Source: Argentina anserina (taxonomy: Eukaryota; Streptophyta; Magnoliopsida; Rosales; Rosaceae). From it: a stretch of 64,000 bases of DNA. Location: assembly GCF_933775445.1 (NCBI RefSeq), contig NC_065877.1, positions 29,574,001 to 29,638,000 on the forward strand. Reading direction: 5' to 3'. A program made the position numbers and the translations under genes. Within the stretch, counting starts at the first letter, position 1. Every line of letters begins with the position of its first letter. A model generated the notes under the pieces. It was not told where the DNA came from and did no database searches. It saw nothing but the letters and a program-made list of their open reading frames with translations. Positions 12,401 to 23,367 of the stretch are shown here, one piece after another.

Positions 12401-15156
12401 CTATCTGAGCGATAGGTACAACTGTCTTGAGCACATCATACAGTACAGTTGCAATCTGACAAATCCTGGCCATCTCTTCCCTTCAAGCATCCAAAAAGAT
12501 TATTATTATTATTATTTTAAAGATGTGGTGAATGATATTATTATCAAAACTGCAAAAAAGAGGCAGTAGGGCCATATATTCAAAGACTTACGGTTTCTTT
12601 GTATATTCTCCATCCCTGATATTTTTCTCATAGAATTGGTGGTAGTACATCATGATTTCTTTTGGATCAGAGTTAGCAAGCTGATGTTTTGTTTCTTTCT
12701 CTTCCTGCAGCAGAGAACAATTTTAAAAAATACAAACACATTCAGTTTACTCGAAGAAGCTGACATGTGTATAACATATAATCATGACATCAAATTATCA
12801 TGACCAAAGCATATGTACAAGTCTAGAAATTATCTTTTTTACTTACAACCATAACTTGGCCGATGTTTTCAACCAAAAGTTCAATGTTTCTCCTCTTTCT
12901 TAAAAATGATTGAACATAGTGATAGGCATAGTTAGATAATTGCCAATACTCTAATAGAAGAGCCCTGATTCCAGGTGTTCCTGGGTTCTTCACAACTTAC
13001 TTGTTAGCTATTATTTGCACAGTGCAGTCCTGGAAACTAGAGCATATATTTCTGTATGTCAATATCTCCAAATGCAGAATGTAGAAATCATAGGAGAAAA
13101 ACAGGAGTGCAACTTTAATATAGATGCTAGACCATTCCCTAGGTTTTCAAGTTCAGTATCCTTTTAAGACCAAGAATGTTGAAGTATTTTTCATTCGCTT
13201 TAAGTTTTCAACGACAAACATCAGCAGATCCAAGTATTCTCCAGAGGGAACACCAGTGAAATGTTTATAACGGATAAAATGCAATAAAAAATCTTGTTTG
13301 ATTTTCTTAATGATATCAAGATATAGGGAACTAATAATATGTATTGAGGCCGCAATCAGACCACTCTTTACAGAAAAGAATATGAACATGATAAACCATT
13401 AACGACTTTAAGGTGTACCTTTTCAAGTCTGTGCAAAATTTGAGTTTTAAACTGACGAACTCCACGTCCACTTGATGTTGGGTCCATGGTATGCGCCTTT
13501 TCAAATCCGTGGAAGCGGCCTGTTTGAACAGAATATAATTTTATATAAACAATAATTCTTTATGCCATAACCCAACAAGGAAGTACTCATTACTTCCATA
13601 TTCACAACGTATAACGTACGTGCATATCTATTGTATGATCTTAAGAGCAAGTAATGCAGAATAGTTAAAGGTTAGAGTACTAAGACCCTATCCTAATTGA
13701 CAAAAGTAACTAATAGTACTCTTCTTAAATTGTAATACAAGGCTTGTTGTGATTGCTCATCATATCTTTTATTTTCGAATATAAATAGTAAAATTTGTCA
13801 CCAATGGAATATTGTCTACCATATTAAAAGCACAATACAAATTCATAGCTAATAGTTTTTACCTAAGCAAGAATAGTGAAGCAACCATTAAGATTCTATG
13901 ATTTTATCCTCGTTGGGAAAAAAATTAAGAAGTAAATATATTGTTGAAAAGGAGTATAAGGCTCATTAAGATTCTTGGTCATATTTCCTCTCCTAGTTAG
14001 TCTTTACAGTCCAGAAGCAGCAGTAACAACTCACTCACTACCCCCAATAACCTCCCTTGTGATTCAGTGATTGATAGTTGCATCTTGAACTCCAATGGCA
14101 ACTTTACAATGATATCACAGTAGACGACCAGCAGACTTAAAGGGAGACCATTTGGAATCAGCCACTGAGCATTATGAATAGTGACAAGTAGACAGCATCA
14201 ATTCAGTAACAACCACTGGAAAGTGAAAGTACGTTAACAAAGATTTGACAGGTTTTGGACAAGAAACAGATGGTGGGTACGTATTTTAGAACTTGCTGTA
14301 AACTATTTTACATCCTAATTTTCCGCTACAATATGAGATTTGTTTAGCATGAGGATGATCAGGAATTACTTTGTAAGAACACAGCTTTTAGCTTCTCTTT
14401 TGTCAAGCATTCAAAAGCCGCGCCTTCCTGCTTTTCAGGAGAGCCTTGCACATTGCAGAACTTAAAAATTAACAAGACCCCAGTCCTGCCAACAAGTACC
14501 AGGCTACCAGCTACATGGATTCCCAATTCCAGTCTATCCTCATATCTAACTCAATTGCAAGCCTGCTAGTGTCCCTAAGTTGTATAGCGTCCATCAATCA
14601 GCCACTTCTCTTCCCATTTCTAAAGAGCAGGGACTGATTGAGGCAAAAGAAACACCATGTCCACCAAAACTGATTTCCTTCAAAGGAAATCGATTTCACT
14701 TCCATGAGTTCCATCTACCTACCATTTCCCTACTCCTATTCCTTAGTCAAAACTACCATACTAATCAAAAACACACCATCTAAAACAATGAATAAAATCC
14801 ATCATAATAAATCGTTTATGCTTTTATCATTTCCATACAAAACTCGTTCAAAATTGACTACCATCAACTCCAAAATCAATTGATATAAAACTAACCAGCC
14901 AAAAATTGACAGAACAAAAGAGGGCAAGAAAAAATGACATACAGAGATAGGCAACCCTCGGATTATCCTTCTCAATCTCATTGGCAACCCGGAAAATGGG
15001 AGCAATAGAAGCAAGACACGAGGGCACATCTTTACTGTCCAAAGTGTCGTCGCCCTCCGTCGGGAAGTCCACAACTCTAGTAGCCATTCTCGTCATCCCT
15101 CTCGACAGCGACCTCTTCGGCCCCGAATCGGGCTTGGTCCCGCTGGAGCTAGCCAT
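425..15156 (-). CDS. CALS7-like: Callose synthase (1,3-beta-glucan synthase), CALS7/CALS6 type, 42 exons
   Basis: Makes callose (1,3-beta-glucan) from UDP-glucose at the plasma membrane. Arabidopsis CALS7 does this at phloem sieve plates. I placed 42 exons by GT/AG signals (one GC donor) and by recalled CALS7 sequence. They sum to 5,802 nt, giving 1,933 residues plus stop, against about 1,950 for the family, with no frameshift. Order: N-terminal cytosolic region with [23 protein letters not shown]1-type domain with [20 protein letters not shown]; a first membrane block near exon 9601-9721; the large catalytic loop ([69 protein letters not shown]); then exon 1393-2190 with the RATG of the proposed RXTG motif and the C-terminal membrane block. 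The start at 15156 (MASSSGT) was chosen because family members begin similarly; an in-frame upstream ATG at 15315 is unlikely. CALS6 is the alternative paralogue name. Confidence 0.95.
2207..2389. repeat. Near-perfect 91-bp tandem duplication in a callose synthase intron
   Basis: Two adjacent copies, 2207-2297 and 2298-2389, both starting TCATCTATATCAAACAG and both running to TCCTCA; the second has one extra A. The duplication lies inside the intron between exons 2772-3001 and 1393-2190 and touches neither splice site. Near-identity of the copies suggests a recent event. Confidence 0.95.
3233..3502. repeat. 135-bp tandem duplication including an exon edge and its splice donor
   Basis: Copies 3233-3367 and 3368-3502 are almost identical. 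The upstream copy in gene sense (3368-3502) holds the last 29 nt of exon 3474-3557 (GQRILANPL) and its GTATGCC donor. The second copy lies wholly inside the following intron and repeats the same exon end and donor. Both donors are therefore intact, 135 nt apart. Confidence 0.93.
8374..8473 (-). other. GC-AG intron in callose synthase
   Basis: The exon ends GTGGTGGGCTCAG and the next bases are GCAAGACT. The following exon starts with CCC AAA CTG TAT (PKLY) after TTGCAG. Family proteins read WWAQPKLY across this point, so the junction is fixed and the donor must be GC. AG|GCAAG matches the strong consensus known for plant GC donors. No GT lies nearby in a usable phase. Confidence 0.85.
14943..15156 (-). 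other. CALS7-like: First coding exon of callose synthase
   Basis: Runs from the chosen ATG to AYLC, ending in phase 1 at a GTATGT donor; the next exon (13419-13519) begins with the rest of the Cys codon followed by RFHGFEKAH. The remaining 5' exons are 12592-12704, 12393-12480, 12189-12299, 11932-12088, 11120-11222, 10894-10985, 10651-10774, 10264-10398, 10092-10168, 9923-10010, 9601-9721, 8963-9080, 8474-8815, 8321-8373, 8019-8079, 7575-7656, 7440-7489 and 7255-7341. Introns are mostly 80-500 bp; the first (13520-14942) is 1.4 kb. Confidence 0.85.
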
Positions 15157-16440
15157 TTCCGAAGAGCTCCGCCAATACTGATCACTGGTTCCGGCGTTAG
15201 GGCTGGTTTGGTGTAAGTAAGAGGTGTCATTTTTTAAGGGTTTTATGTAGACAAGGAAAGGAAGGGAAGTAGGATACTTTGGGAGAAGAGTGGGGCAAAG
15301 TGGGTTTGCTCTCAAAGCAAGAAAGGAATTGGGGTGGTGGCGGCGGAGGTGATTGGTTCTTGTTTTGTTTGGTTTTGTGGGGGTGGGGAGCTTTTGTGTG
15401 CGAGTGCTTTTGCTTTGGAGTCTGAGAGGGTAAACAAATCTGCCATCTCCATCGCTTTTTCTCTATGACTGTCTACCTGGGTGCGCTTTCTTTTTCTTCT
15501 TCTTCTTCTTTTTGGTTTGAAAATGGAGGAGTTTGCTTCGTCCTGTAAGTTTTAACAGGGCGGGAACTGTGCATGGGAGAAGGAGAGCGGCGGGCCCCCA
15601 CTCACACTCATTGGGAAGTGTACGAACTTCATTTTTCATTTGCTCCAAAGTTTTTACCCAATTTATGAAACAGCACCCCGAGTCTTTTGGAATTACAGAT
15701 CGGTACACACTCTTGGTCGTTAAGGTTTCCCAAAGGTAACGTGGTGGTGGTCATAGTATCCGATGTGTTTGAAGATATATTAAAAGTTATTATTAGATGA
15801 TATGTTAGAGATTGAGCGACTGAGTATGACTCTTTTGTCTTTGAAAAGTCACGGCTCGTCTCACAAATGAAAGCATGGAACGCAATCACTGCGATTGGTC
15901 ACACTAATGGCCAAATATTGTGCCTAACATAAATTACAAAGAATAAGATTCTACTTAATTTGGCTTCGTCTCCGAAAGAAACAGAAGGTTTGTAGTTTAC
16001 ACCTTGAAGGCTTAAACATGTGGATACCTTATTCAAGAAATAAATAAATAAAACATTGAAATGTTCCTAGCAGAATCAAACTTCATATCCCCAAATGGGA
16101 TTCACAACTGAAAAAGCATTAGATTGCGATATGAACTAAAGTAGATACTACTCAGCATACCCAATAAAAAAAGGGTTTCGAGTTTAGAGATTAAAGAACG
16201 CCTCACGGGTAACGGCCAACGGATATGGTAACAACGGGTAACAGCAACAAAATCCACAACAAGAAGGTTTGCCTTCTTCTATTATCACCCTCGGATTTGT
16301 ATTAGTATATTACACTTTCATCACGTATACATTGTTGAAAACACCCACATGAGAAACATCTACATGTAAATTGGGTGCCTATAATACGATTCAGTGATTC
16401 ACATAATGATCATCTTTTGCCGTGGACAATCACAGGATGA
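15157..16440. other. Intergenic: callose synthase upstream region and 3' flank of the TOM1-like gene
   Basis: About 1.3 kb between two minus-strand genes. The part next to 15156 must hold the callose synthase 5' UTR and promoter; it has a TTCTTCTTC tract (15490-15510), which reads as GAA repeats in gene sense, common in plant leaders. I could not pick out a convincing TATA box. The part next to 16441 is the likely 3' UTR of the next gene. No coding sequence seen. Confidence 0.5.
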
Positions 16441-19400
16441 TTAATCAACACGAGGAGCAGAAGAGTGTTGCTCAATCCTGTGATATCTCTGTACATGAAC
16501 AAACGCAAAAGTCAGTAGGATCCATATATCTGTGGAGCATACGTCAGTAGAAATGGTGACGACAGGTAAGCCTCTAGATTCATATGAACGTCGTCTGCAG
16601 TGCGTAAGTCTAGTATCATTTGCATTTCTGATTCAGGCCTTCAGCATTCTCAAAATCTCTTATTCAGAGACGAGATTACATTGAGAGCTCTACAATTTTT
16701 CCTTATATGGGACTCGTTCGCAACGCCTGCATTGCGCAATGGAGCATGAAAGTTTAATGAAAAAGCTTCAAGGCTTTGTAGAAATAGAGAGAAGTGTGCA
16801 AAATCAAGATTTTAGCAGCACAATGGAATTGAATAACAATAAGACCTGATTTGAACTTGTTACTCTAGCCCAGTGCTGTGGCTCCACTCCAGCATAGCTG
16901 ATAAAAGTAATAGTTCTTGATTGTTCCTGTTGGCGATTAGTGATTGGGGGTGGCAATTCTCTCATGAACCATAACACAAAAGCCGCGGGTACCCAAGAGC
17001 CTGAAGTTAGAAGAGAAGATAATACTTTAAGACAAGATAAAAGGAAAACAAACAAAAAATCTGCAAGGAACTCAGAGGAAGATATAGTACCTACAAAATA
17101 ATACAGCAACAGCAACAATAGCTCTTTCCCACCATATGCTTTTTTCAGACTCCAAGGATCATATAGCTGAAAGAGTTAAAAGTGAGCCCGTGAGGTGAAC
17201 ATAAAGTAAATCATAAACTACAAAAGAATTGGCACAAATCAGTATTACGATCATAATTCCAATGAACAATTTACAGGTTTATCTGTAATAAGAGCTACTA
17301 ATGCGCTTGACGTAAAGCATACAACAGAGGCAACAGCTAAACCGCCAACCTGCATGTTTACATACAACAAAACTTTTATTAAAATAAATGTTTAAAAACT
17401 TTTCTAGTTCAGTTGAATAATTACATACAGCAGTGGAAGCAAATACAACATCACATGTCCATTTAGGAACTTATATTAGAAGACGGGCACAATGCATTTT
17501 GAAAAATTTGAAGGTATCTATCAAAAAAAAATTTGAAGTAAATATTTCATATACTACTCAATACCTTCCACATTTCAGATGAAGCTTTCTCAGACCGTAC
17601 TTTCCTTAACTTACGAAGTAGCAGAATGCCTGAATGAAAACAAGAGTAGTTAAAATTCTGATAGCACAGTTAATATATATAAAGTCATGATGTCAGTTGA
17701 CAGTACATCAAATACCTTACTCTACAAAATCTACTACACCAAACATAAAAAGGAGTTTCAGTAGAAAAGGTGATCTCAAAATCCTTGAGCTTAGCATTTA
17801 CTAACAGTTTCATTCTTACCACTTAAAAAAGAACAGAAATAAATAATGAGATGAAAATAAACGCCACAAAAACTCAAAGTCACAATGATCATAGAACAAA
17901 ATTAGAAATTTATGACAACCATAAAAAAAAATTGTGAGGGGAAAAAATGCACAACGGAAAGTAGTCAGTGCTCACCATAGCAGCCTAATCCACCTCCTAT
18001 AAAAAGGACTGCAAAGGCGAGAAAGTCTTCATATACCTGCATTAATATTACAGTTGTAATGGGCAGGTCAACAGAAGCTTTTTAGTGGCGAACTAATTCA
18101 ATCAAAATGTTGCAGAGTTAAATTGGCCATCTAGTTATTAGCACTTCATGAAATATAAAAGCCCTAAAGATTACATACTAAATGTCTCAAACAGCCAAGA
18201 GTATACTCCATACCTGAGCCACTGCTGAAGAATCAATGGGATTCTTCCCCGCACCAATCAAAATTACCACAGAAAATGACATCATCAAAATAAGGACAAA
18301 CCCAACAACCTAGCATGAAAGATGGTTCATCAGATGAGATAACAAAAAATTGCCTTTTAACTTACAATTGACATATAAAAGGAAATGGGAAATACAATGA
18401 AATTTTCCTACCGCAATCGCAAATTTCTGGTGACTGCCAACATGAATGCTTGGGAACGAGCAACAAATTCTACGACCATCAGCGTTTGATATGCGGTCTT
18501 TATTCTTTGAATTTTCCAACAGGGGATGCTGCATGCTACTTTCATCATCATCATCATCATCCTCTTCATCATTTGTCTGATGGCAAAGGTCCACCCTACA
18601 GTCATTGTCCATAACAGCATATGTATACCTTATAAATTACACTGTAACTATATAGATTTCTACTGCACAAGTAAGACTAAAGGAAAAGAACAAATATCTA
18701 ATGTTATTTGCTACTTAATATTATTACAAATAATTTATCCAAATAAAAGATTTTGTGTCTCATTTGAATCCAGCCAAAACAAAATATCCATATTGCAATA
18801 TTCTAACATGAAAAGGGCGAAAGAACCTCCTTCAGATTGGAAACTTACCAAAAGGATAGGACTAGAAGAAATGCTGCAAGCAATAGAATTTTAGGGTAGG
18901 CTGCAGCAAAATTTCACCTATTATCAATGAGTCACTAAGAGAAATCTTTATAAACAAACAAGTGAGCTGCTTCACAATTATCATGATTCATGACCAAGTT
19001 AAATATACCCATTAGAATGAACCCGCAGACATTAGACCAGCAAAACCACTGCTTACAAGTGGCAATCATTGCAGATATAAAATATAGGAAGTAACCTGCC
19101 AAAAAGAAATTAGATTGTTTAACTCGACAACGAGCATAATGTGACCACTGACCACTGACCACTGACCACTGACCACACAATCTTTTCTGTTAAAGCTACT
19201 CAATCTTCTCCACCAATTGCTCAATCTCCTTCATTGACTACCTACTGATATGACTGTATCTATGTGAATCGATTATGCTATCTGATTGATTGCTAGAATC
19301 ATCAGTTACATATTTGATTCATAGCTGTCAACAATTGTAATCAATACTAGGATGTAGTGATTGTAGTCTGAAGTCTATATAATTGTAAATCTTGTATCAT

Positions 19401-20886
19401 TCAAAAAATCAATAGAAATCATTTTCTACATTTTCTGGGCTCTTAATTTCACAAAACAAACACATTATATCAAAAGGAACATAATATACTTAGGACGAAT
19501 GAGAAGTAAACCAATTTTCCGTTAACATCAACCCAAACTAAAGTAAACTCCATAGCCCTTCCTCCCCACACAAAGTTAAGAGAATATCTCTGAAATGTGA
19601 CGGTAAAAAGACTCAAAGAAAAGAAAAACTTCACTCTATAACACAGTAAACCCGCTGAAAAATCTCTTAATACTTTCTGAACAAGTTATTACACTTAAAT
19701 TGGGGCTTTAAAAACACCAGAATTATGATGACAAGTTAGAATTCAAGTTCTCTGGAAAATTTTAAAGAGTGTCTATGGAATGGTACAGATGAAAAACAGA
19801 AAACTTGTTGAATGGAAACTATTTCCAAAGTCCTAAGTGTATAAAGAGAACTTAATTTAACCCCAGATCTGGGCAAAACAAAGCTTAACCCATATCTGAG
19901 AAGAACAATAAAAAATAGAACAGCGAATCATGACGTTTAGCCTTACCTAAGTTAGAACAGCCAATCATGAGGTGAAGTACCTGCGCACAGTACCACCTCC
20001 GTTAAATAGCCCTCATAAATAGTGGAAGAGCATAAAGTACCAAAACACAAAATACTTTTACATTTCACATTGAGCACATAAGTTGAGAACTTGCTTTCTG
20101 CCTTTAATTGGTAAGAGAATACATTCTTCAACCAAACAAACAAACTTCAAAAATCACATTTTATGTTCTTACTTTTTGGCGTGTCCATCCAATTTGTTGG
20201 TTGCGCATGTGAATCCTGACCAGCTGAAAAATAAAATGAAATGCTACTACGATCCGCAAAAGCAGAAACTAATTTAACAAGAAAAGTAACTCGAGAATAT
20301 TCACTCAGCAAACAAACATCAGTAACATAAGTTAAAAGGGACAGTGCTATCTATCTGTAAACAATAACTTCACCAACAAAATCTTCTCGCAGATATCTGT
20401 ACTGACTCAACTTTGAGGAACTGTAAACATCAAACCCATCAGAACTAATAAGTAATAACCCTCTAGATTCCATAACTTAGACACCAGCTTTGGCATTATA
20501 TCTTCTAGTCTGACTAAAAGCTCCCAATTTGGAAGAATTACGACATATCCTTGAAAATTTCCAATCTTTCCTCTACTCTACTCGTGTTACCCTTCTACTC
20601 CAAATCAAAGCTCCGGTCATACATTTGCATTATTTTCTAAACTCAGCGCATCAACAACCAACAATTAAAGCTAAGAAAGACCAACCCAGAAGGCAGAATG
20701 CTTAACATAGCTGGAAAATACAAACGAAACAGAGAACAAGGAAAAGGGTAATCATAAACAAACCTGAGAAAAAGCAATTGCAGCAAGAACGCCATTGAAG
20801 ACGGCCAGAGCAATGTAAAGGATAAGCAGCTGTAAGTCCAGACGAAAGCAATCACCTTTTTCTAGTGTAGATTCCAACAGAATCAT
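16441..20886 (-). CDS. TOM1/TOM3/THH1-family multi-pass membrane protein, 13 exons
   Basis: Family PF06454 (THH1/TOM1/TOM3, formerly DUF1084) comprises seven-helix endomembrane proteins; TOM1 and TOM3 are known as host factors used by tobamoviruses, and their normal cellular role is poorly defined. Exons: 20764-20886, 20173-20223, 19947-19980, 19009-19095, 18849-18900, 18412-18595, 18214-18309, 17976-18036, 17565-17629, 17275-17349, 17091-17166, 16846-17000 and 16441-16488. They sum to 1,107 nt (368 residues), phases consistent. Signatures: LVRIHMRNQQIGWTRQK, VLHLMIGCSNLGYFLYFI, CCSFPSIHVGSHQKFAIA, LPPPITNRQQEQSRTITFI. Hydrophobic segments alternate with short loops; an acidic loop (EEDDDDDDE) sits mid-protein. 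It is longer than TOM1 itself (about 290), so this is a divergent branch. I recall a similar Arabidopsis protein (At3g59090) but could not check it. The start at 20886 (MILLEST) is preferred over the in-frame ATG at 21072. Confidence 0.78.
19139..19177. repeat. (ACTGACC)n microsatellite
   Basis: About five copies of a 7-bp unit, TGACCAC, in an intron of the TOM1-like gene, just outside the solo LTR. Confidence 0.9.
19188..19430. mobile_element. Small solo LTR (copia-like) in an intron of the TOM1-like gene
   Basis: Begins TGTTAAAGCTACTC and ends CATTTTCTACA, so it has TG...CA ends, and it is flanked on both sides by the 5-bp target duplication TTTTC (19183-19187 and 19431-19435). Length 243 bp. 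Its tail resembles copia LTR ends. It lies between exons 19009-19095 and 19947-19980 and does not touch splice sites. Superfamily is an inference. Confidence 0.65.
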
Positions 20887-21963
20887 CTTTTTTCCAAAAG
20901 CAGCGGAGAGAGACAGAGTGGCTGTATCTCTAATCTTATACACACAGAGATTGGGAAAATCAGTTTTGGATGTTTGTATGTAGAAAGAGAGGCAGAGAGG
21001 GATCGGTAAAAGAGTACGGTCTGACAAGAACGACAAAACAATATGAGCTTTGAGTTTGATCTCCTCGATCACCAGGACTCCTTCCTCTTTTTGCCTCGCT
21101 GATTGTCTAACCGACTCACCTGTTGTATATTATCCATCATTGATGACAACACAACATTGATGACACTTATATTATCCATCTCTGATCTCATAATTCACAT
21201 AATTGCGATCATTAGTAAGAAAATGATGAAAATGAAATCTATATAACTTTCGGAATAATATGACAATATTTTTCTTTATATTCAAAAATGACTAATTACA
21301 AGAAGAGTCTCTTGAGCAACTCATTCTAAAGATGTCGAAAATAAAGAAAGCAACCATTTTGGGAGTGGATAAATGATCCTAGTGATTTGAGTTTGAACTG
21401 CGTCCAAGATCTGTAAGAGCTTTGGCGATGAAATTAGCTTCTCGGAAAACAAGGCATAATGAGATATCATCGAAACTCGCAGCAACAACTTTGATGCCTT
21501 CAAATTTATTATAAAAAAAAATCTAATGTCTTTAATGATGGACAAGAGCTTCCAAAGAACCTTACAAATAACTTTAACACGGTTGTGATTGAGGAAAAAT
21601 CACCTACAACAACCACCTCTGAAACCGTTAATCTCAAAATCAATAACACTAAAAATACGATCATACTGGTAATGGGGTGTTGAGAATAGAATTATATCTT
21701 AGTGTGGGTTCGATTTTTTTCCTGATTTCACTAACTTCACCAGCTTGATTTGATCTGAGTGATATTGCTCTCCAATAGTGTGAAACTAATTTTAGTACAA
21801 GTCAGACAAATTTAGGCTTATATTAGCTCCAATACGATCATATTACTATAGTGCATGGTAAAAGTGAGACTGATCGATTTTAGCACTAAAAATCTCTCTT
21901 TTCGATTATTATAGAATGATTGACTATGAATTGAATGAACGATATCACATGTTAGTTATAGAT
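20887..21963. other. Upstream region of the TOM1-like gene; no gene seen
   Basis: Contains the 5' UTR and presumed promoter of the minus-strand TOM1-like gene near 20887-21120, then AT-rich sequence. Short open frames (for example 21321-21545 minus) show no recognisable family and lack flanking signals. Confidence 0.5.
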
Positions 21964-21966
21964 TTA

Positions 21967-22503
21967 TGACATGTTTACTTACTTAGAATGGAGTTGTATT
22001 CCGCTTGAATCAATTCCATTCCGGCGTTTACTTGCCAAGAGGAATGGAATTCGTGGTGGGACCCACCTCCAAAATTCATTCCAATTCCGGAAAAGTCATG
22101 GAATTGTAATACCAAGGAGGGAGGTGTGAATGAGAGGGAATGGACATTTCTTCCAAAAATATCCTTACCCCTCTACTTATATTAGTTGTGTTTGGTTTGA
22201 CATGTAAACAATACATAGTACCTTAATAAACCTCTACTTAATTAGTCATAGGTACAAAATGACCTACTTAAATACATATTTTGATCAAGTGTTGTAAAGG
22301 AAACACTAAAGAGAGAGTTTTTTCCTATTTGTAAAATGGTATTTTGGTAATTAACTTAAATTTAATTCCGATTCCTTATTACAAGTAAACAACAACAATC
22401 GTAACTAGTTTCTTTCCTATTCCTCCATATTATTCCATTCCGTCTCCCATTCCTTTTTATTCCTATATCATATTAATTTCATTCCGGGTAAGTAAACGTG
22501 TCA
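21967..22503. mobile_element. Harbinger-like MITE, 537 bp
   Basis: Left end TGACATGTTTACTTACTTAG and the reverse complement of the right end, TGACACGTTTACTTACCCGG, are matching inverted repeats. A 3-bp TTA target duplication lies on each side (21964-21966 and 22504-22506). Internal GGAATGGAATT-type palindromic text is typical of PIF/Harbinger MITEs. No transposase frame. Confidence 0.8.
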
Positions 22504-22506
22504 TTA

Positions 22507-23316
22507 GGGTAATCAGGAGATGTCATCCCGTCTTCAGCACAATCGATTTCGCGGACCAAATGTCATGCAGATGACGTTATCCATGATCAATTAATTAAGT
22601 AGCTAACTCGAATATAAACTTGTTGGTTCAGTTCATGTGGGTGCTTATGTATAATTATAGATATCACACGCATACAGGGGACACAATCTTTCTAAATCTT
22701 CCAAGGATTATGACATCTGAATGGACGCGGCGTCTAGAATCTTGAAAGCTGAAGTGCATAAGCATATGTCAAACCAACACTAATGACTGTCACGAAATGT
22801 ATACAAGGATTATGACCTAACGATTTCACTGTACCGAATTAAAGACCAATATCAGCCACAAGAAATGTAAGCTAGCTAGCTAGGTGCCTAGGTATGTTTG
22901 TTTGCATGATCCTTGTTGGACCACGCAGAAAATATCTGTACGTCTGTGTGTGTGTGTGTGTTTATATATTGTCACATTGTCAATTGTTTATCTTAACGTT
23001 GCTTCCTTATGTGAAGTGAAATCTTAAGCGAGTAAAATCGCATGCTATAAATCCTAAGGTACGTACCATGAATATGAACTCGTTAGATTCACTCCTTAGA
23101 GTTTGATCGATCTCCCAACTCAATGGTATGCGAACGTTTGTCATTAAAAGTTTCGAAATGAGAATGTAGTTGTTGGCAATAGTAATATGACCGATACTGG
23201 ATCATCTGAGGCTATGGCCTAGTATCGATCCCACTCGACGTACAGACAGAGAGACAGACGGAGGCGATATTGTAATGATGGAAGAAGGCCAGAAAATACA
23301 ATATTAGAAGGATATC
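22507..23316. other. Non-coding stretch, (TG)n tract; no gene seen
   Basis: AT-rich sequence with a short (TG)n run at about 22945-22961. No open frame with a recognisable family on either strand. Confidence 0.4.
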
Positions 23317-23367
23317 AGTCCCACATCGAATATAATCTAAAAGGTCAATCTCCATTCGGCTATATAA
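23317..23367 (+). promoter_or_regulatory. snRNA-promoter-like pair: USE plus TATA box
   Basis: GTCCCACATCG at 23318-23328 is an exact match to the plant snRNA upstream sequence element (RTCCCACATCG). TATATAAAG follows at 23360-23368, 31 nt later, which resembles the RNA polymerase II snRNA spacing. I do not recognise U1, U2, U4, U5 or U3 sequence just downstream. The same ten bases also occur in plant LTRs, so this may be the promoter of a decayed retrotransposon LTR. Confidence 0.35.

Noticed and set aside
15157..15315. Longer callose synthase N-terminus from ATG 15315
   Set aside because: The extra residues have no counterpart in the family, while MASSSGT at 15156 does.
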